From: Streptomyces sp. NBC_00464
Lineage (GTDB): Bacteria; Actinomycetota; Actinomycetes; Streptomycetales; Streptomycetaceae
Direction of reading: 5' to 3'
Assembly (NCBI RefSeq): GCF_036013915.1
Contig: NZ_CP107899.1
Coordinates: forward strand, 4,836,001-4,900,000
Length of the DNA stretch: 64,000 bases
Shown here: positions 1 through 9,054 of the stretch, piece by piece
How the letters are laid out: the number at the start of each line of letters is the position of its first letter
Position numbering within the stretch: position 1 is the stretch's first letter
The notes under the pieces: model-generated
Told to the model about the DNA's origin: nothing
The model's input: the letters and a program-made list of their open reading frames with translations, nothing else
Databases searched by the model: none
Made by a program: the position numbers and the translations under genes

Positions 1-913
1 AAGCGTCGACCATCGCCGACAGGATGTCTTCGGCTGACCGGCCTCGAACCTGGGCCCGTACACGGCGGTCGTAGGCGAGGAGGTCCACACGATCGCCGGC
101 GCGGGTGGCGAGGGCGGTGAGGAGTAGTGCCGCGTCCATCGATGCGTCGAGACGAGGGACATCGCCCACCCGGCCCGCTGATGTCCGGCCGGTATCGAGG
201 ACGATGAGGATATGACGGTCGCGCTCGGGGCGCCAGGTACGTACGGCGACCGCTGACTGGCGAGCAGTGGCCCGCCAGTCGATCGAGCGGGTGTCGTCAC
301 CGGGAACGTAGGCGCGCAGGCTGTCGAATTCCGTGCCCTCGCCCCGGGTGAGAACGCTTGTACGGCCGTCGAGTTCGCGCAGTCTGGCGAGGCGGGACGG
401 CAGGTGCTTGCGGCTTGTGAAAGGTGGCAGGACACGCACTTTCCAGGGAGCGTGATGACTGCCCTGGCGGGCTGCGAGTCCCAACGGGCCGTAGGACCGG
501 ATGGTGATGCGCTCGGCCTGGCGGTCGCCACGGCGGGTGGGGCGCAGAAACGTGGTGACACGCCGACGCTCGCCGGGCGGGATATCAAGTCTGTGGCGCG
601 ACGCGGCCTGGTCCGCGCCCGGGAGCCAGCTACTGGGAGGCCATGCGTCACGGAGGTGTGCCCGCAGGCGACGGCGGGAAGGATTGACTACGGTGAGTTG
701 CACCTCAGCGCCGTCACCGAGTCGAACGGTTGTATCGCCGGATCGGGTGAACTGAAGCGGACGCACTGGTGCTGCCAGGGCATAGTCGCACAGAATAGCT
801 AGAGAGAGCGGGGCGTTGACCGCGAGCATGCCCGTCCAGCTCGGGGCCAGGATGCCTACAGGGAGTGATCCCAGAGCGGCGAGCAGAGCGGTGCGTCCGG
901 TAAGAGCCACCAT
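1..913 (-). CDS. DUF58 domain-containing protein (partial, runs off the window start)
   Basis: About 304 residues are visible and the C-terminus lies before base 1. The ATG at 913 is chosen; an in-frame GTG at 917 is also possible. A hydrophobic N-terminal segment (residues about 8-48) precedes a beta-rich region and then the DUF58 core, recognised by the motif LRAYVPGDDTRSIDWRATAR around residues 200-220, followed by a strand with LIVLDTGR that resembles a von Willebrand A-like fold. DUF58 proteins nearly always sit beside MoxR AAA ATPases, and here the moxR stop is only 8 bases upstream. The pair is thought to act as a chaperone-type module at the membrane, but the substrate is unknown. It is the last visible gene of a five-gene minus-strand operon. 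Confidence 0.9.
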   Translation of the reverse strand, partial: MVALTGRTALLAALGSLPVGILAPSWTGMLAVNAPLSLAILCDYALAAPVRPLQFTRSGDTTVRLGDGAEVQLTVVNPSRRRLRAHLRDAWPPSSWLPGADQAASRHRLDIPPGERRRVTTFLRPTRRGDRQAERITIRSYGPLGLAARQGSHHAPWKVRVLPPFTSRKHLPSRLARLRELDGRTSVLTRGEGTEFDSLRAYVPGDDTRSIDWRATARQSAVAVRTWRPERDRHILIVLDTGRTSAGRVGDVPRLDASMDAALLLTALATRAGDRVDLLAYDRRVRAQVRGRSAEDILSAMVDA

Positions 914-921
914 TCACCGCC

Positions 922-1923
922 TCAACGGGGTACGGGGACGTGGGCGAGAACCGCGGTGATGACGGAGTCGGGGGTGACTCCCTCCATCTCCGCCTCGGGC
1001 CGCAGCTGGATGCGGTGCCGGAGTGTGGGGAGGGCGAGGGCTTTGACGTCGTCGGGGGTGACGTAGTCGCGGCCGGTCAGCCAGGCCCAGGCCCGGGCAG
1101 TGGACAGGAGAGCAGTGGCACCTCGGGGCGAGACCCCGAGGGCGAGTGAGGGGGATTCGCGCGTGGCACGGCAGATATCCACAACGTAGCCAGCGATCTC
1201 AGGGGAGACGGTGGTCTGGGAGACAGCGGTGCGTGCAGCCTCCAGATCGGCCGGCCCTGCGACCGGGCGTATGCCTGCCGCCTGCAGATCGCGGGGGTTG
1301 AAGCCGTTCGCATGGCGGGTCAGGACGTTGATCTCGTCGTCGCGGGACGGCAGCGGGACCGTCAGCTTGAGCAGGAACCGGTCCAACTGGGCTTCGGGGA
1401 GAGGGTATGTGCCCTCGTACTCCACTGGGTTCTGGGTGGCTGCAACGAGGAAGGGGTCCGGCAGGGGGCGGGGAATTCCGTCGACGGTGACCTGGCGTTC
1501 TTCCATTGCCTCCAGAAGGGAGGACTGCGTCTTGGGAGGCGTCCGGTTGATCTCGTCGGCGAGCAGGAGGTTGGTGAAGACCGGCCCGGGCTGGAAGGAG
1601 AACTCGGCGGTGCGGGCGTCATAGACGAGTGACCCGGTGACGTCGCTGGGCATCAGGTCGGGGGTGAACTGGACACGTTTGGTGTCGAGTTCGAGAGATG
1701 CTGCGAGCGCCCTGACCAAGAGGGTCTTGGCCACACCAGGGACGCCCTCGAGCAGGACATGGCCGCGGCAGAGCAGAGCGACGACGAGACCGGTGACCGC
1801 CGGGTCCTGCCCGACCACGGCCTTGGCGATCTCGGAGCGCAGCGCTTCCAGGGAGGCGCGGGCAGCTGCGTCGCCGCTGACGGTCCCGGTTGTCCCGGTG
1901 GGAATGGGGGGCGGGGCGCTCAT
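922..1923 (-). CDS. MoxR family AAA+ ATPase
   Basis: The protein has 333 residues, normal for the MoxR family. Walker A is GVPGVAKT (about 60-67), Walker B is LLADE just before INRTPPKTQ (about 120-130), and the sensor region VAATQNP is followed by EGTYPLPEAQLDRF, the most recognisable MoxR signature. The start ATG overlaps the stop of the upstream DUF4350 gene (ATGA at 1920-1923), implying translational coupling. MoxR ATPases are believed to remodel or help insert cofactors into VWA/DUF58-type partners; the DUF58 gene follows directly. The specific client in this operon cannot be told from sequence. Confidence 0.95.
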   Translation of the reverse strand: MSAPPPIPTGTTGTVSGDAAARASLEALRSEIAKAVVGQDPAVTGLVVALLCRGHVLLEGVPGVAKTLLVRALAASLELDTKRVQFTPDLMPSDVTGSLVYDARTAEFSFQPGPVFTNLLLADEINRTPPKTQSSLLEAMEERQVTVDGIPRPLPDPFLVAATQNPVEYEGTYPLPEAQLDRFLLKLTVPLPSRDDEINVLTRHANGFNPRDLQAAGIRPVAGPADLEAARTAVSQTTVSPEIAGYVVDICRATRESPSLALGVSPRGATALLSTARAWAWLTGRDYVTPDDVKALALPTLRHRIQLRPEAEMEGVTPDSVITAVLAHVPVPR

Positions 1924-3149
1924 GAGGTACGGACCTCTCTTTCGAGGGTGTCGAGTTGGTCTGCCAGAAGGACGAGAGCGGTGTCGTCGGAGGGGGCCGA
2001 GCCGAAGAGCAGTTGGTGGAGGCCGGTGTCGCCAGGGTTGTGGCGTGCGGACACGGCGGGGAGGAGTGTCGCGGGGGAGTGCGCGTCGATCGGGGAGACG
2101 CCGACGAGGGGAGCGATGCGGGTGCGTGTGGCGTTGCGCAGCGCATCGGCGGCCCGGTCGCGGGCGTTGGCCTTGCGCTGGAGGCGAGCACGGCCCTCTG
2201 TGGATTCGGAGGCACGGATGGCCACAGGCAGCCGTTCGGCGACCACGGGACCCAGGCGTCGTGCCCGCCAGATCGCGGCAAGCACGGCGGCGAGGGCGAG
2301 TTGCAGGGTCCCCCAGAGCCAGCCCGACGGGATGAGATCGATGAAGCTGCTTTCGTCCTCCGCGCTGTCGCCGTCCACGCTGCTGTTGTCGTTGCCGCTG
2401 GCGCTGTCTGCGGCTGAGGGGTCGCTGAGCGAGGGGAGGTACCAGATCAGATGTGGGCGCGAGCCAAGGAGTTGAAGGGCCAGGGAGGCGTTGCCTTCCT
2501 TGTCCAGGCGGTCGTTGTAGAGGAGGTCGGGGGATCCGAGCAGCACGGTGTCACCCGATGCGGGCTGCCCCAGCATGAGCAGGGAAGGAAGGCCATCGGA
2601 CGGGTAGCAGGCGAAGGTGTCGAGGCCGTCCGATGTGTAGCGGAAGCCTCCTGTCTCTGCGTCGCCGGCCTGTCGTGCGCCGGGCAGGGAACACTGCGGG
2701 GCCCGTGTGGAGACCGGGGCGGAGGACTTGGCGCGCACACCGGGGGCCAGTGTGCCGACCGAGGTCGGGCCCGCAGCGAGGAGCACCGTTCGGCCGCCCG
2801 TATCGGTGGTCATGGCGCGGAACACGCTCTGCTGATGTGGCGTCAGGACATTGGGGGCGGCAACGAGCAGTGTGGCGTCGGGGCCGGCCGCAGACGTGGC
2901 GGCCTGGAGCGTGGTGACGACGCGGACGGAAACGCCGCGGTCCTTGAGGAGTTCGGCTACAGCCCTGCTGCCGTAACGGTCCGCGGAGCGGGGGTCGAGC
3001 CGGCCGTGCTGGTCTCCGGAGCGGGTGGCCGCCAGGGCGATTCCCGCAACGACGAGCACGAGGAGAGCGAGCAGCAGTCCGCGAGCGCGGCTCCAGACCT
3101 GGCGCGGAGAGGGAGAGGTGGATGTGGAGCGGGTTGTGGGCGTGGTCAT
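1920..3149 (-). CDS. DUF4350 domain-containing membrane protein
   Basis: The protein has 409 residues, starting at ATG 3149, which overlaps the stop of the upstream DUF4129 gene (ATGA). A Ser/Thr/Pro-rich N-terminus precedes one transmembrane helix (LLLALLVLVVAGIALAA, about residues 22-40). The DUF4350 region follows (SADRYGSRAVAELLKDRGV and LLVAAPNVLT), resembling a class I glutamine amidotransferase-like fold without obvious catalytic residues. A second transmembrane helix (about 300-320) leads into a charged cytoplasmic tail. Longer upstream reading in this frame runs through the DUF4129 gene and is not real. The neighbours (DUF4129, MoxR, DUF58) are the usual partners of this family. Function is unknown beyond membership in that module. 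Confidence 0.88.
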   Translation of the reverse strand: MTTPTTRSTSTSPSPRQVWSRARGLLLALLVLVVAGIALAATRSGDQHGRLDPRSADRYGSRAVAELLKDRGVSVRVVTTLQAATSAAGPDATLLVAAPNVLTPHQQSVFRAMTTDTGGRTVLLAAGPTSVGTLAPGVRAKSSAPVSTRAPQCSLPGARQAGDAETGGFRYTSDGLDTFACYPSDGLPSLLMLGQPASGDTVLLGSPDLLYNDRLDKEGNASLALQLLGSRPHLIWYLPSLSDPSAADSASGNDNSSVDGDSAEDESSFIDLIPSGWLWGTLQLALAAVLAAIWRARRLGPVVAERLPVAIRASESTEGRARLQRKANARDRAADALRNATRTRIAPLVGVSPIDAHSPATLLPAVSARHNPGDTGLHQLLFGSAPSDDTALVLLADQLDTLEREVRTS

Positions 3150-3841
3150 TCGGCAGCCCCTGGGAGCGTGCCGGAAAACTGTGGTGTGGCGGACTCCAGG
3201 TCGAGGTCCAGGGCGAGCACGGTCAGATACGCCTGCCGGTCGGCGGAACGGCCCCCGTATGTGACGTCGTCGAACGCCTGGGCCGCCGCCCGGAGCCGTG
3301 CGGCGTGGGCAGGGAGGGTACGGCCCGCTTCCGCGGCGGCTTCGTCGGCGGTGCGTCCGGGGCGGGCGTCGAGCAGGGCGCGCTCCTCCAGAGAACGGAC
3401 GATGGCGCGCATCCGCTCCTGGACGGCTTGGATCCACCGGCCGGCGGCGGCATGGGCCTCGGCGGTGGCGCGGTGTTCCGGCGCACTGGAGGGGCCGCTC
3501 TCGAAGAGGGCGTCCGCCGCTCGCAGGCTGCGCTGCGGGGTGCCCAGACGCCACAGAAGCGCGGCGGCCAGAGCGATGACGATCAGTACGAGTACGACCA
3601 GTCCCGCAGGTCCGCCCGGTGCGGCGCCGGAGGCGGACGAGAGGAGGTCGCCGATCCAGCCCCACAGGTGGTCCAGCGCACGCTGGAGCGGGTTCGGATC
3701 GTTCTCGTGGTACATCGGTTTGGACAGTTCGTGCCGTGCGGCCTCGCGAGCGGGCACTCGTGGGATGTCCACGGGTATGTCGCCGCTCGCCCGGATCAGT
3801 AGCTCTGCCGCAGCTGCCGTTGTGCCACCCGCCCCCGACAC
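3146..3841 (-). CDS. DUF4129 domain-containing membrane protein
   Basis: The protein has 231 residues from GTG 3841, chosen because the upstream gene stops at 3846, leaving a 4-base gap; the frame is open further upstream but would overlap that gene. One membrane helix (about residues 80-99) separates an N-terminal region from a cytoplasmic DUF4129 domain containing ADALFESGPS, a helical stretch with MRAIVRSLEERALLDARPG, and a conserved TADEAAAEAGR motif. DUF4129 is often fused to or encoded beside transglutaminase-like and MoxR/DUF58 proteins. The stop overlaps the next start (ATGA), so the operon looks translationally coupled. Confidence 0.87.
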   Translation of the reverse strand: MSGAGGTTAAAAELLIRASGDIPVDIPRVPAREAARHELSKPMYHENDPNPLQRALDHLWGWIGDLLSSASGAAPGGPAGLVVLVLIVIALAAALLWRLGTPQRSLRAADALFESGPSSAPEHRATAEAHAAAGRWIQAVQERMRAIVRSLEERALLDARPGRTADEAAAEAGRTLPAHAARLRAAAQAFDDVTYGGRSADRQAYLTVLALDLDLESATPQFSGTLPGAAE

Positions 3842-3845
3842 GGTG

Positions 3846-5048
3846 TCAGCTCCTGTTGTCGTAGCCCGGCAGACCGGCTGCCCGGGCGAGGTCGAGATCG
3901 AGCGCTTCGCGCCGGATGCGCTGGTCCACGTAGAGAAGGGCCATGACACCGGCGGACAGCGGATAGGTGATCGTGGCGATGACCACGTCGCCGATGGCGG
4001 AGACGATCAGGAACGGCCAGCCGAAACTGGTGGCTCCCTCGGTGAGGAAGGAGCCAAGACCGCCGTCGTCCACGGCCATCCCGACGAGGCCGAACGGGAT
4101 GCCGATCACCAGCGTCACGATGAGCGTCAGCAGCCCGGTGAGCGCGAGGATGCCGAACGTCCGCCACCAGGCGCCGCGGACCAGTTTGGCGGAGCGGCGC
4201 ATCGATGCGGTGATCGACTGCCGTTCCAGCATCAGCGCCGGGGAGGCGAGGCAGTAGCGGACCCAGAGCCAGAGGAGCACACAGCCTGCTGCGAGCAGTC
4301 CGATGAAGGCGAGACCGACACCTGCTGTGTCGCCGATCAGGTAGCCCGGGAGGATGCCCACGGCCATGATGCCCACGGCCATGACGGCAAGCAGGAGGGT
4401 CAGCCCCAGGAGCGGGAACAGCCGGGGCCGGGCCTCGGCCCAGGCGTTGGAGAGCGTGACGGGACGGCCCAGCACCGAGCGGCTGATCACCACCGTCAGT
4501 ACCGCGGTGGTGAAGGTCGTGGCGAGCATCGTGATGAGCAGGGGCGGGGCGGTGTTGAGCAGGCTGGAGCGGAGCGATTCGGTGGCCTGACGCAGGGCCT
4601 CCGAGCCGGTGGCGTTCCGGTCGATCGACGGGGGCTCCGGCAGCAGGTACCGCTGCACGAGCAGGTTGGCGAGCTGGGCGATGACGGAGACGGTGAGAGT
4701 GATGCCGAGCACCGTGCGCCAGTGTGCGCGCATGGTGGAAACGGCACCGTCAAGGATCTCGCCGACGCCCAGTGGCCGGAGGGGGATAACGCCCGGCTTG
4801 GCCGCGGCCGGCGGGCGTCCCCATCCGGGGCCCTGCGGGGGAACGCCCCAGCCGGGGTAGGGAGGCGGCGTGCCGGGGCCGGGTCCGGAAGAACTCGGCG
4901 GGGACCACTGCCCTGCGGGAGGCCGCGTGGAAGACCAGTTCCCCGCAGGCCCGCTGCCGTCGACGGGCTCGGAAGGCCGGGGGACGCCTGCCTCCTGGTC
5001 GTCGGAGGGGGCAGATCCGGGCGAGGCCCAGCCCGGAGTGTCGTTCAT
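3846..5048 (-). CDS. Integral membrane protein, glycerophosphodiester phosphodiesterase membrane-domain-like
   Basis: The protein has 400 residues from ATG 5048, preceded by a GGAGC ribosome binding site. Residues 1 to about 75 are proline/glycine-rich and probably disordered (PPYPGWGVPPQGPGWGRP). The remainder forms roughly six to eight hydrophobic helices, beginning with PLGVGEILDGAVSTMRAHW, the typical entry of this membrane family. No catalytic phosphodiesterase domain is present, so the name refers to the membrane fold only. It is the first gene of the minus-strand operon and is divergent from mtnA, with 140 bases between the two starts. Similar proteins commonly precede DUF4129/MoxR modules in actinomycetes. 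The function is not known. Confidence 0.85.
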   Translation of the reverse strand: MNDTPGWASPGSAPSDDQEAGVPRPSEPVDGSGPAGNWSSTRPPAGQWSPPSSSGPGPGTPPPYPGWGVPPQGPGWGRPPAAAKPGVIPLRPLGVGEILDGAVSTMRAHWRTVLGITLTVSVIAQLANLLVQRYLLPEPPSIDRNATGSEALRQATESLRSSLLNTAPPLLITMLATTFTTAVLTVVISRSVLGRPVTLSNAWAEARPRLFPLLGLTLLLAVMAVGIMAVGILPGYLIGDTAGVGLAFIGLLAAGCVLLWLWVRYCLASPALMLERQSITASMRRSAKLVRGAWWRTFGILALTGLLTLIVTLVIGIPFGLVGMAVDDGGLGSFLTEGATSFGWPFLIVSAIGDVVIATITYPLSAGVMALLYVDQRIRREALDLDLARAAGLPGYDNRS

Positions 5049-5188
5049 TCTTGCTCCTTCACGGTCCTGTCCGCGCACTGGGGCGTCAGGTTGGCAGCCA
5101 TCGTGCCACGCGTTGCACCCGTCCGGGACTGGCGCTGTATCTCCTTCGTTCCTTCATGCGCGGGCGGCTCACGGGGCAGACTGGACGG

Positions 5189-6334
5189 ATGGCTGATCAG
5201 GACGCGCAATCGCCGGTGGGCTGCGAGCCCGCCGCGCTTCCCGTACTTCGCTGGGACGAGCCTCCGGAAGGTCCTGTACTGGTGCTTCTCGACCAGACGA
5301 GGCTGCCGGCGGAGGAGGTCGAACTGGCCTGCACCGACGTTCCCGCGCTGGTGGAGGCGATCCGGACGCTGGCGGTGCGCGGAGCGCCACTGCTGGGCAT
5401 CGCAGGGGCCTACGGGGTGGCTCTCGCCGCCGTGCGGGGATACGACGTGGCTGAGGCCGCGGGCATGCTGGAGCAGGCGCGGCCCACCGCGGTGAACCTC
5501 GGGTACGGCGTCCGGCGTGCGGCCGGGGCGTACTGGGCGGCCGTCGACAAGGGGGCCGGCCCGGAGCAGGCGGCGGCTGTGGCGCTGGACGAGGCCCGAG
5601 CGCTGCACCGGGAGGACGCTGTGGCCAGCGGGCACATGGCCCGGTTCGGGCTCGCTCTCCTGAATGAACTGCTTCCCGGCGGCGGTCACCGGTTGCTGAC
5701 CCACTGCAACACCGGGGCGCTGGTCTCCGGGGGCGAGGGAACGGCTTTCGCGGTCGCGCTCGGGGCGCACCGGTCAGGCCGGCTCAGGCGCCTGTGGGTG
5801 GACGAGACCCGTCCTCTGCTGCAAGGGGCCCGGCTGACCGCGTACGAGGCGGCGCGCAACGGCATGCCGTACAGCTTGCTCACGGACAACGCCGCGGGGT
5901 CGCTGTTCGCCGCCGGGGAGGTGGACGCCGTGCTGATCGGGGCGGACCGCATCGCTGCGGACGGATCGGTGGCCAACAAGGTGGGGAGCTATCCGCTCGC
6001 AGTGCTCGCGAAGTATCACCACGTACCGTTCATCGTGGTGGCACCGACCACGACCGTGGATCTGCATACCGCGGACGGTGCGTCCATCACGGTGGAACAG
6101 CGACCGGCAAGGGAAGTGACTGAGCTCACATCACCGCAGCTGGGGGCTGACGGGAGAGGAATCGGTGGAGTGCCCGTGGCCCCGGTAGGGACCCCGGCGT
6201 ACAACCCCGCCTTCGACATCACGCCGCCGGAGCTGGTCACGGCGATCGTCACGGAGGAGGGCGTAATCTCCCCGGTCACAGGGGTCGGACTGGCAGAGCT
6301 GTGTGCCAGATCATCGCAGGTAACGATTAGCTAA
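5189..6334 (+). CDS. mtnA: S-methyl-5-thioribose-1-phosphate isomerase
   Basis: The protein has 381 residues, the usual MtnA length. It isomerises 5-methylthioribose-1-phosphate to the ribulose form in the methionine salvage pathway. Visible family features are the substrate-binding LAVRGAPLLGIAGAYG (about 61-75), the catalytic cysteine in THCNTGAL (Cys173) and the catalytic aspartate in IGADRIAADG (Asp253), followed by NKVGSYPLA. ATG 5189 is chosen because the family N-terminus begins here; an upstream in-frame ATG near 5156 has no ribosome binding site. It lies 4 bases before mtrA, so mtrA may be read through from its transcript. Confidence 0.95.
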   Translation: MADQDAQSPVGCEPAALPVLRWDEPPEGPVLVLLDQTRLPAEEVELACTDVPALVEAIRTLAVRGAPLLGIAGAYGVALAAVRGYDVAEAAGMLEQARPTAVNLGYGVRRAAGAYWAAVDKGAGPEQAAAVALDEARALHREDAVASGHMARFGLALLNELLPGGGHRLLTHCNTGALVSGGEGTAFAVALGAHRSGRLRRLWVDETRPLLQGARLTAYEAARNGMPYSLLTDNAAGSLFAAGEVDAVLIGADRIAADGSVANKVGSYPLAVLAKYHHVPFIVVAPTTTVDLHTADGASITVEQRPAREVTELTSPQLGADGRGIGGVPVAPVGTPAYNPAFDITPPELVTAIVTEEGVISPVTGVGLAELCARSSQVTIS

Positions 6335-6338
6335 TGGG

Positions 6339-7028
6339 ATGATGTCGTTTATGAAGGGACGCGTCCTTGTCGTCGACGACGACACCGCACTGGCCGAGAT
6401 GCTCGGGATTGTGCTGCGTGGTGAGGGGTTCGAGCCGTCGTTCGTAGCGGACGGCGACAAGGCACTTGCTGCATTTCGTGAGGCAAAGCCGGACCTGGTC
6501 CTGCTGGATCTCATGCTGCCCGGTAGGGACGGCATCGAGGTCTGCAGGTTGATCAGGGCCGAGTCCGGTGTGCCGATCGTCATGCTCACTGCCAAGAGCG
6601 ACACGGTTGACGTGGTGGTGGGCCTGGAGTCAGGGGCCGACGACTACATCGTCAAGCCGTTCAAACCTAAGGAGTTGGTTGCCCGGATCAGGGCACGTTT
6701 GCGTAGGTCCGAGGAACCGGCACCGGAGCAGCTGACCATCGGGGACCTGGTCATAGATGTGGCCGGGCACTCGGTAAAGCGGGACGGGCAGTCCATTGCC
6801 CTGACCCCGCTGGAGTTCGACCTGCTGGTCGCGCTCGCCCGCAAGCCGTGGCAGGTCTTCACCCGTGAGGTACTCCTTGAGCAGGTCTGGGGATACCGTC
6901 ACGCCGCTGACACCCGTCTGGTGAATGTGCACGTGCAGCGGCTCCGCTCCAAGGTCGAGAAGGACCCGGAGCGGCCGGAGATCGTAGTGACCGTCCGAGG
7001 TGTCGGTTACAAGGCCGGACCGAGCTGA
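6339..7028 (+). CDS. mtrA: Two-component response regulator MtrA
   Basis: An OmpR/PhoB-class regulator of 229 residues. The receiver domain has VVDDDTALAE at the N-terminus, the phospho-acceptor Asp57 in VLLDLMLPG, and Lys in VKPFKPKEL. The C-terminal winged helix carries LTPLEFDLLVALARKP and ends VTVRGVGYKAGPS. An alternative internal start (the second MK at residue 5) would give 225 residues. The following histidine kinase mtrB begins one base after the stop and lpqB follows, the invariant actinobacterial MtrAB-LpqB arrangement. In Streptomyces MtrA controls development, osmotic response and specialised metabolism; that is family knowledge, not visible here. Confidence 0.97.
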   Translation: MMSFMKGRVLVVDDDTALAEMLGIVLRGEGFEPSFVADGDKALAAFREAKPDLVLLDLMLPGRDGIEVCRLIRAESGVPIVMLTAKSDTVDVVVGLESGADDYIVKPFKPKELVARIRARLRRSEEPAPEQLTIGDLVIDVAGHSVKRDGQSIALTPLEFDLLVALARKPWQVFTREVLLEQVWGYRHAADTRLVNVHVQRLRSKVEKDPERPEIVVTVRGVGYKAGPS

Positions 7029-7029
7029 C

Positions 7030-9054
7030 ATGTCCCTGGGTAGCACTGCTCCGAAGCCCGGGGAGCCGGGAGTCCGTGCGGAGCGGGCTGCCGGTTCAGG
7101 GCACACGTCATCTCCGGTCGGGCGTTTCCTGCAGGGCGGCCGGTTGTTCCATGACCGGGCGCCCGGCGGGCCGCTGCCGCGGCTGCTGATGCGGTGGGTG
7201 CGGCGTCCGCTGCTGCCCGCCGTGCGGCTGTGGCGGCGCAACCTCCAGTTGCGGGTCGTCGCCGGCACGCTGCTGATGTCGCTCGGTGTGGTGCTGCTGC
7301 TCGGCCTCGTCGTGATCGGGCAGGTGCGTAACGGCCTGCTGGACGCGAAGGGCAAGGCTGCCCAGACACAGGCCGCCGGCGGGTTCGCGGCCGCCCAGGA
7401 GAAAGCGAACGCTCCGCTCACCCCCGGTGCGCAGGGCGGCGACGCCGCAGATGGCACGACGGCCAACAACTCCTGGCGGACCGAGCTCGTCGACCAGCTC
7501 GCCAGTGGTGGGAAGAACGCTTTCAACGTGGTGGCGCTCAGCGCCGACGAGGGGTCCCGTGCGCCACGCGGCTCCGGCAGCGTCGAGGCCGCGAGTATTC
7601 CGCAGGAGCTGCGCGAGTCGGTGAACAAGGGCCCGGGAGCGTTTCAGACGTACTCGCAGATCAAGTACGCGAACGGGCAGGAATCGCAGCCCGGTCTGGT
7701 CGTGGGCAAGCGCCTCTACGACATCGACCGCAATCCGTATCAGCTGTACTACGTCTTCCCGCTGACGCAGGAGGAGAAGTCCCTGACGCTGGTCAAGGGC
7801 ACGCTGGCGACCGCGGGTCTGTTCGTGGTCGTGCTGCTCGGGGCCATCGCGTGGTTCGTGGTGCGCCAGGTCGTCACCCCCGTACGCATGGCGGCGGGGA
7901 TCGCCGAACGGCTCTCGGCCGGTCGGCTCCAGGAGCGGATGAAGGTCACCGGCGAGGACGACATCGCCCGGCTCGGTGAGGCCTTCAACAAGATGGCGCA
8001 GAACCTTCAGCTGAAGATCCAGCAGCTGGAGGAGCTCTCCCGGATGCAGCGGCGCTTCGTCTCGGACGTCTCGCACGAGCTGCGGACTCCTCTGACGACC
8101 GTGCGGATGGCCGCCGACGTCATTCACGAGGCACGTGTCGACTTCGACCCGATCACGGCGCGTTCCGCGGAGCTGCTCGGGGACCAGCTCGACCGCTTCG
8201 AGTCGCTGCTGTCCGACCTGTTGGAGATCAGCCGGTTCGACGCGGGCGCCGCGGCGCTGGAGGCGGAGCCGATAGACCTGCGGCAGGTCGTGCGACGGGT
8301 GATCGGTGGCGCCGAGCCGCTGGCCGAGCGCAAGGGCACCCGGATCAGAGTGGTCGGCGACGAGCAGCCGGTGATCGCGGAGGCCGACGCGCGACGGGTC
8401 GAGAGGGTCCTGCGCAACCTGGTCGTCAACGCCGTCGAGCACGGCGAGGGGCGCGATGTCGTGGTGCGGATGGGAGTGGCCGGCGGAGCGGTCGCCGTGG
8501 CCGTCCGGGACTACGGCGTGGGGCTGAAGCCCGGCGAGGCGACGCGCGTGTTCAACCGCTTCTGGCGGGCCGACCCGGCCCGCGCACGCACGACCGGCGG
8601 CACCGGGCTGGGGCTGTCCATCGCCGTCGAGGACGCGCGGCTGCACGGCGGGTGGCTGCAGGCATGGGGCGAGCCCGGCGGGGGTTCGCAGTTCCGGCTG
8701 ACGCTGCCGCGTACGGCGGACGAACCGCTGCGCGGTTCGCCGATACCGCTGGAGCCCGAGGACTCGCGGCGCAACCGTGAGAACCGGGAGCGGGCCGCGG
8801 CTGCTCCCGCCCAGGGCAGCGACCACCGGCTGGGGGCGGTGCCCTCGCAGCCGGTCGGCACGGACCGGGCAGCACTGCCCGTACCGGCCCGCGCGTCCAT
8901 GCCGGCCCGGACCGCACCGGCCTCGGTCCATCCGGCAGCCCTGCCGGGCAACGGCGCGCGTGTGGTGCCGCGTCCCGCCGAGGAGCGGCCCGGCCGTCAC
9001 AACGACTCTCCGGGGCAGGATCCGGGGCGGGAGGACACGACTCGTGGTCACTGA
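7030..9054 (+). CDS. mtrB: Two-component sensor histidine kinase MtrB
   Basis: The protein has 674 residues. Transmembrane helix 1 spans about 75-98 (LRVVAGTLLMSLGVVLLLGL) and helix 2 about 254-278, enclosing an extracytoplasmic sensor region of roughly 155 residues. A HAMP segment (IAERLSAGRLQERM) follows, then HisKA with the phosphorylated His349 in SDVSHELRTPLTTV. The ATPase domain has NLVVNAVEHGEG (N box), VRDYGVGLKP (G1) and GGTGLGLSIA (G2). A long Arg/Pro/Ala-rich tail of about 110 residues ends the protein and is probably disordered. The start ATG lies directly after the mtrA stop. The 3' end overlaps lpqB by 11 bases. Confidence 0.96.
   Translation: MSLGSTAPKPGEPGVRAERAAGSGHTSSPVGRFLQGGRLFHDRAPGGPLPRLLMRWVRRPLLPAVRLWRRNLQLRVVAGTLLMSLGVVLLLGLVVIGQVRNGLLDAKGKAAQTQAAGGFAAAQEKANAPLTPGAQGGDAADGTTANNSWRTELVDQLASGGKNAFNVVALSADEGSRAPRGSGSVEAASIPQELRESVNKGPGAFQTYSQIKYANGQESQPGLVVGKRLYDIDRNPYQLYYVFPLTQEEKSLTLVKGTLATAGLFVVVLLGAIAWFVVRQVVTPVRMAAGIAERLSAGRLQERMKVTGEDDIARLGEAFNKMAQNLQLKIQQLEELSRMQRRFVSDVSHELRTPLTTVRMAADVIHEARVDFDPITARSAELLGDQLDRFESLLSDLLEISRFDAGAAALEAEPIDLRQVVRRVIGGAEPLAERKGTRIRVVGDEQPVIAEADARRVERVLRNLVVNAVEHGEGRDVVVRMGVAGGAVAVAVRDYGVGLKPGEATRVFNRFWRADPARARTTGGTGLGLSIAVEDARLHGGWLQAWGEPGGGSQFRLTLPRTADEPLRGSPIPLEPEDSRRNRENRERAAAAPAQGSDHRLGAVPSQPVGTDRAALPVPARASMPARTAPASVHPAALPGNGARVVPRPAEERPGRHNDSPGQDPGREDTTRGH

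Noticed and set aside
2451..5495. A 1014-residue plus-strand open frame across the DUF4350/DUF4129 operon
   Set aside because: It crosses three minus-strand genes with conserved domains and overlaps the mtnA start; no domain is recognisable.
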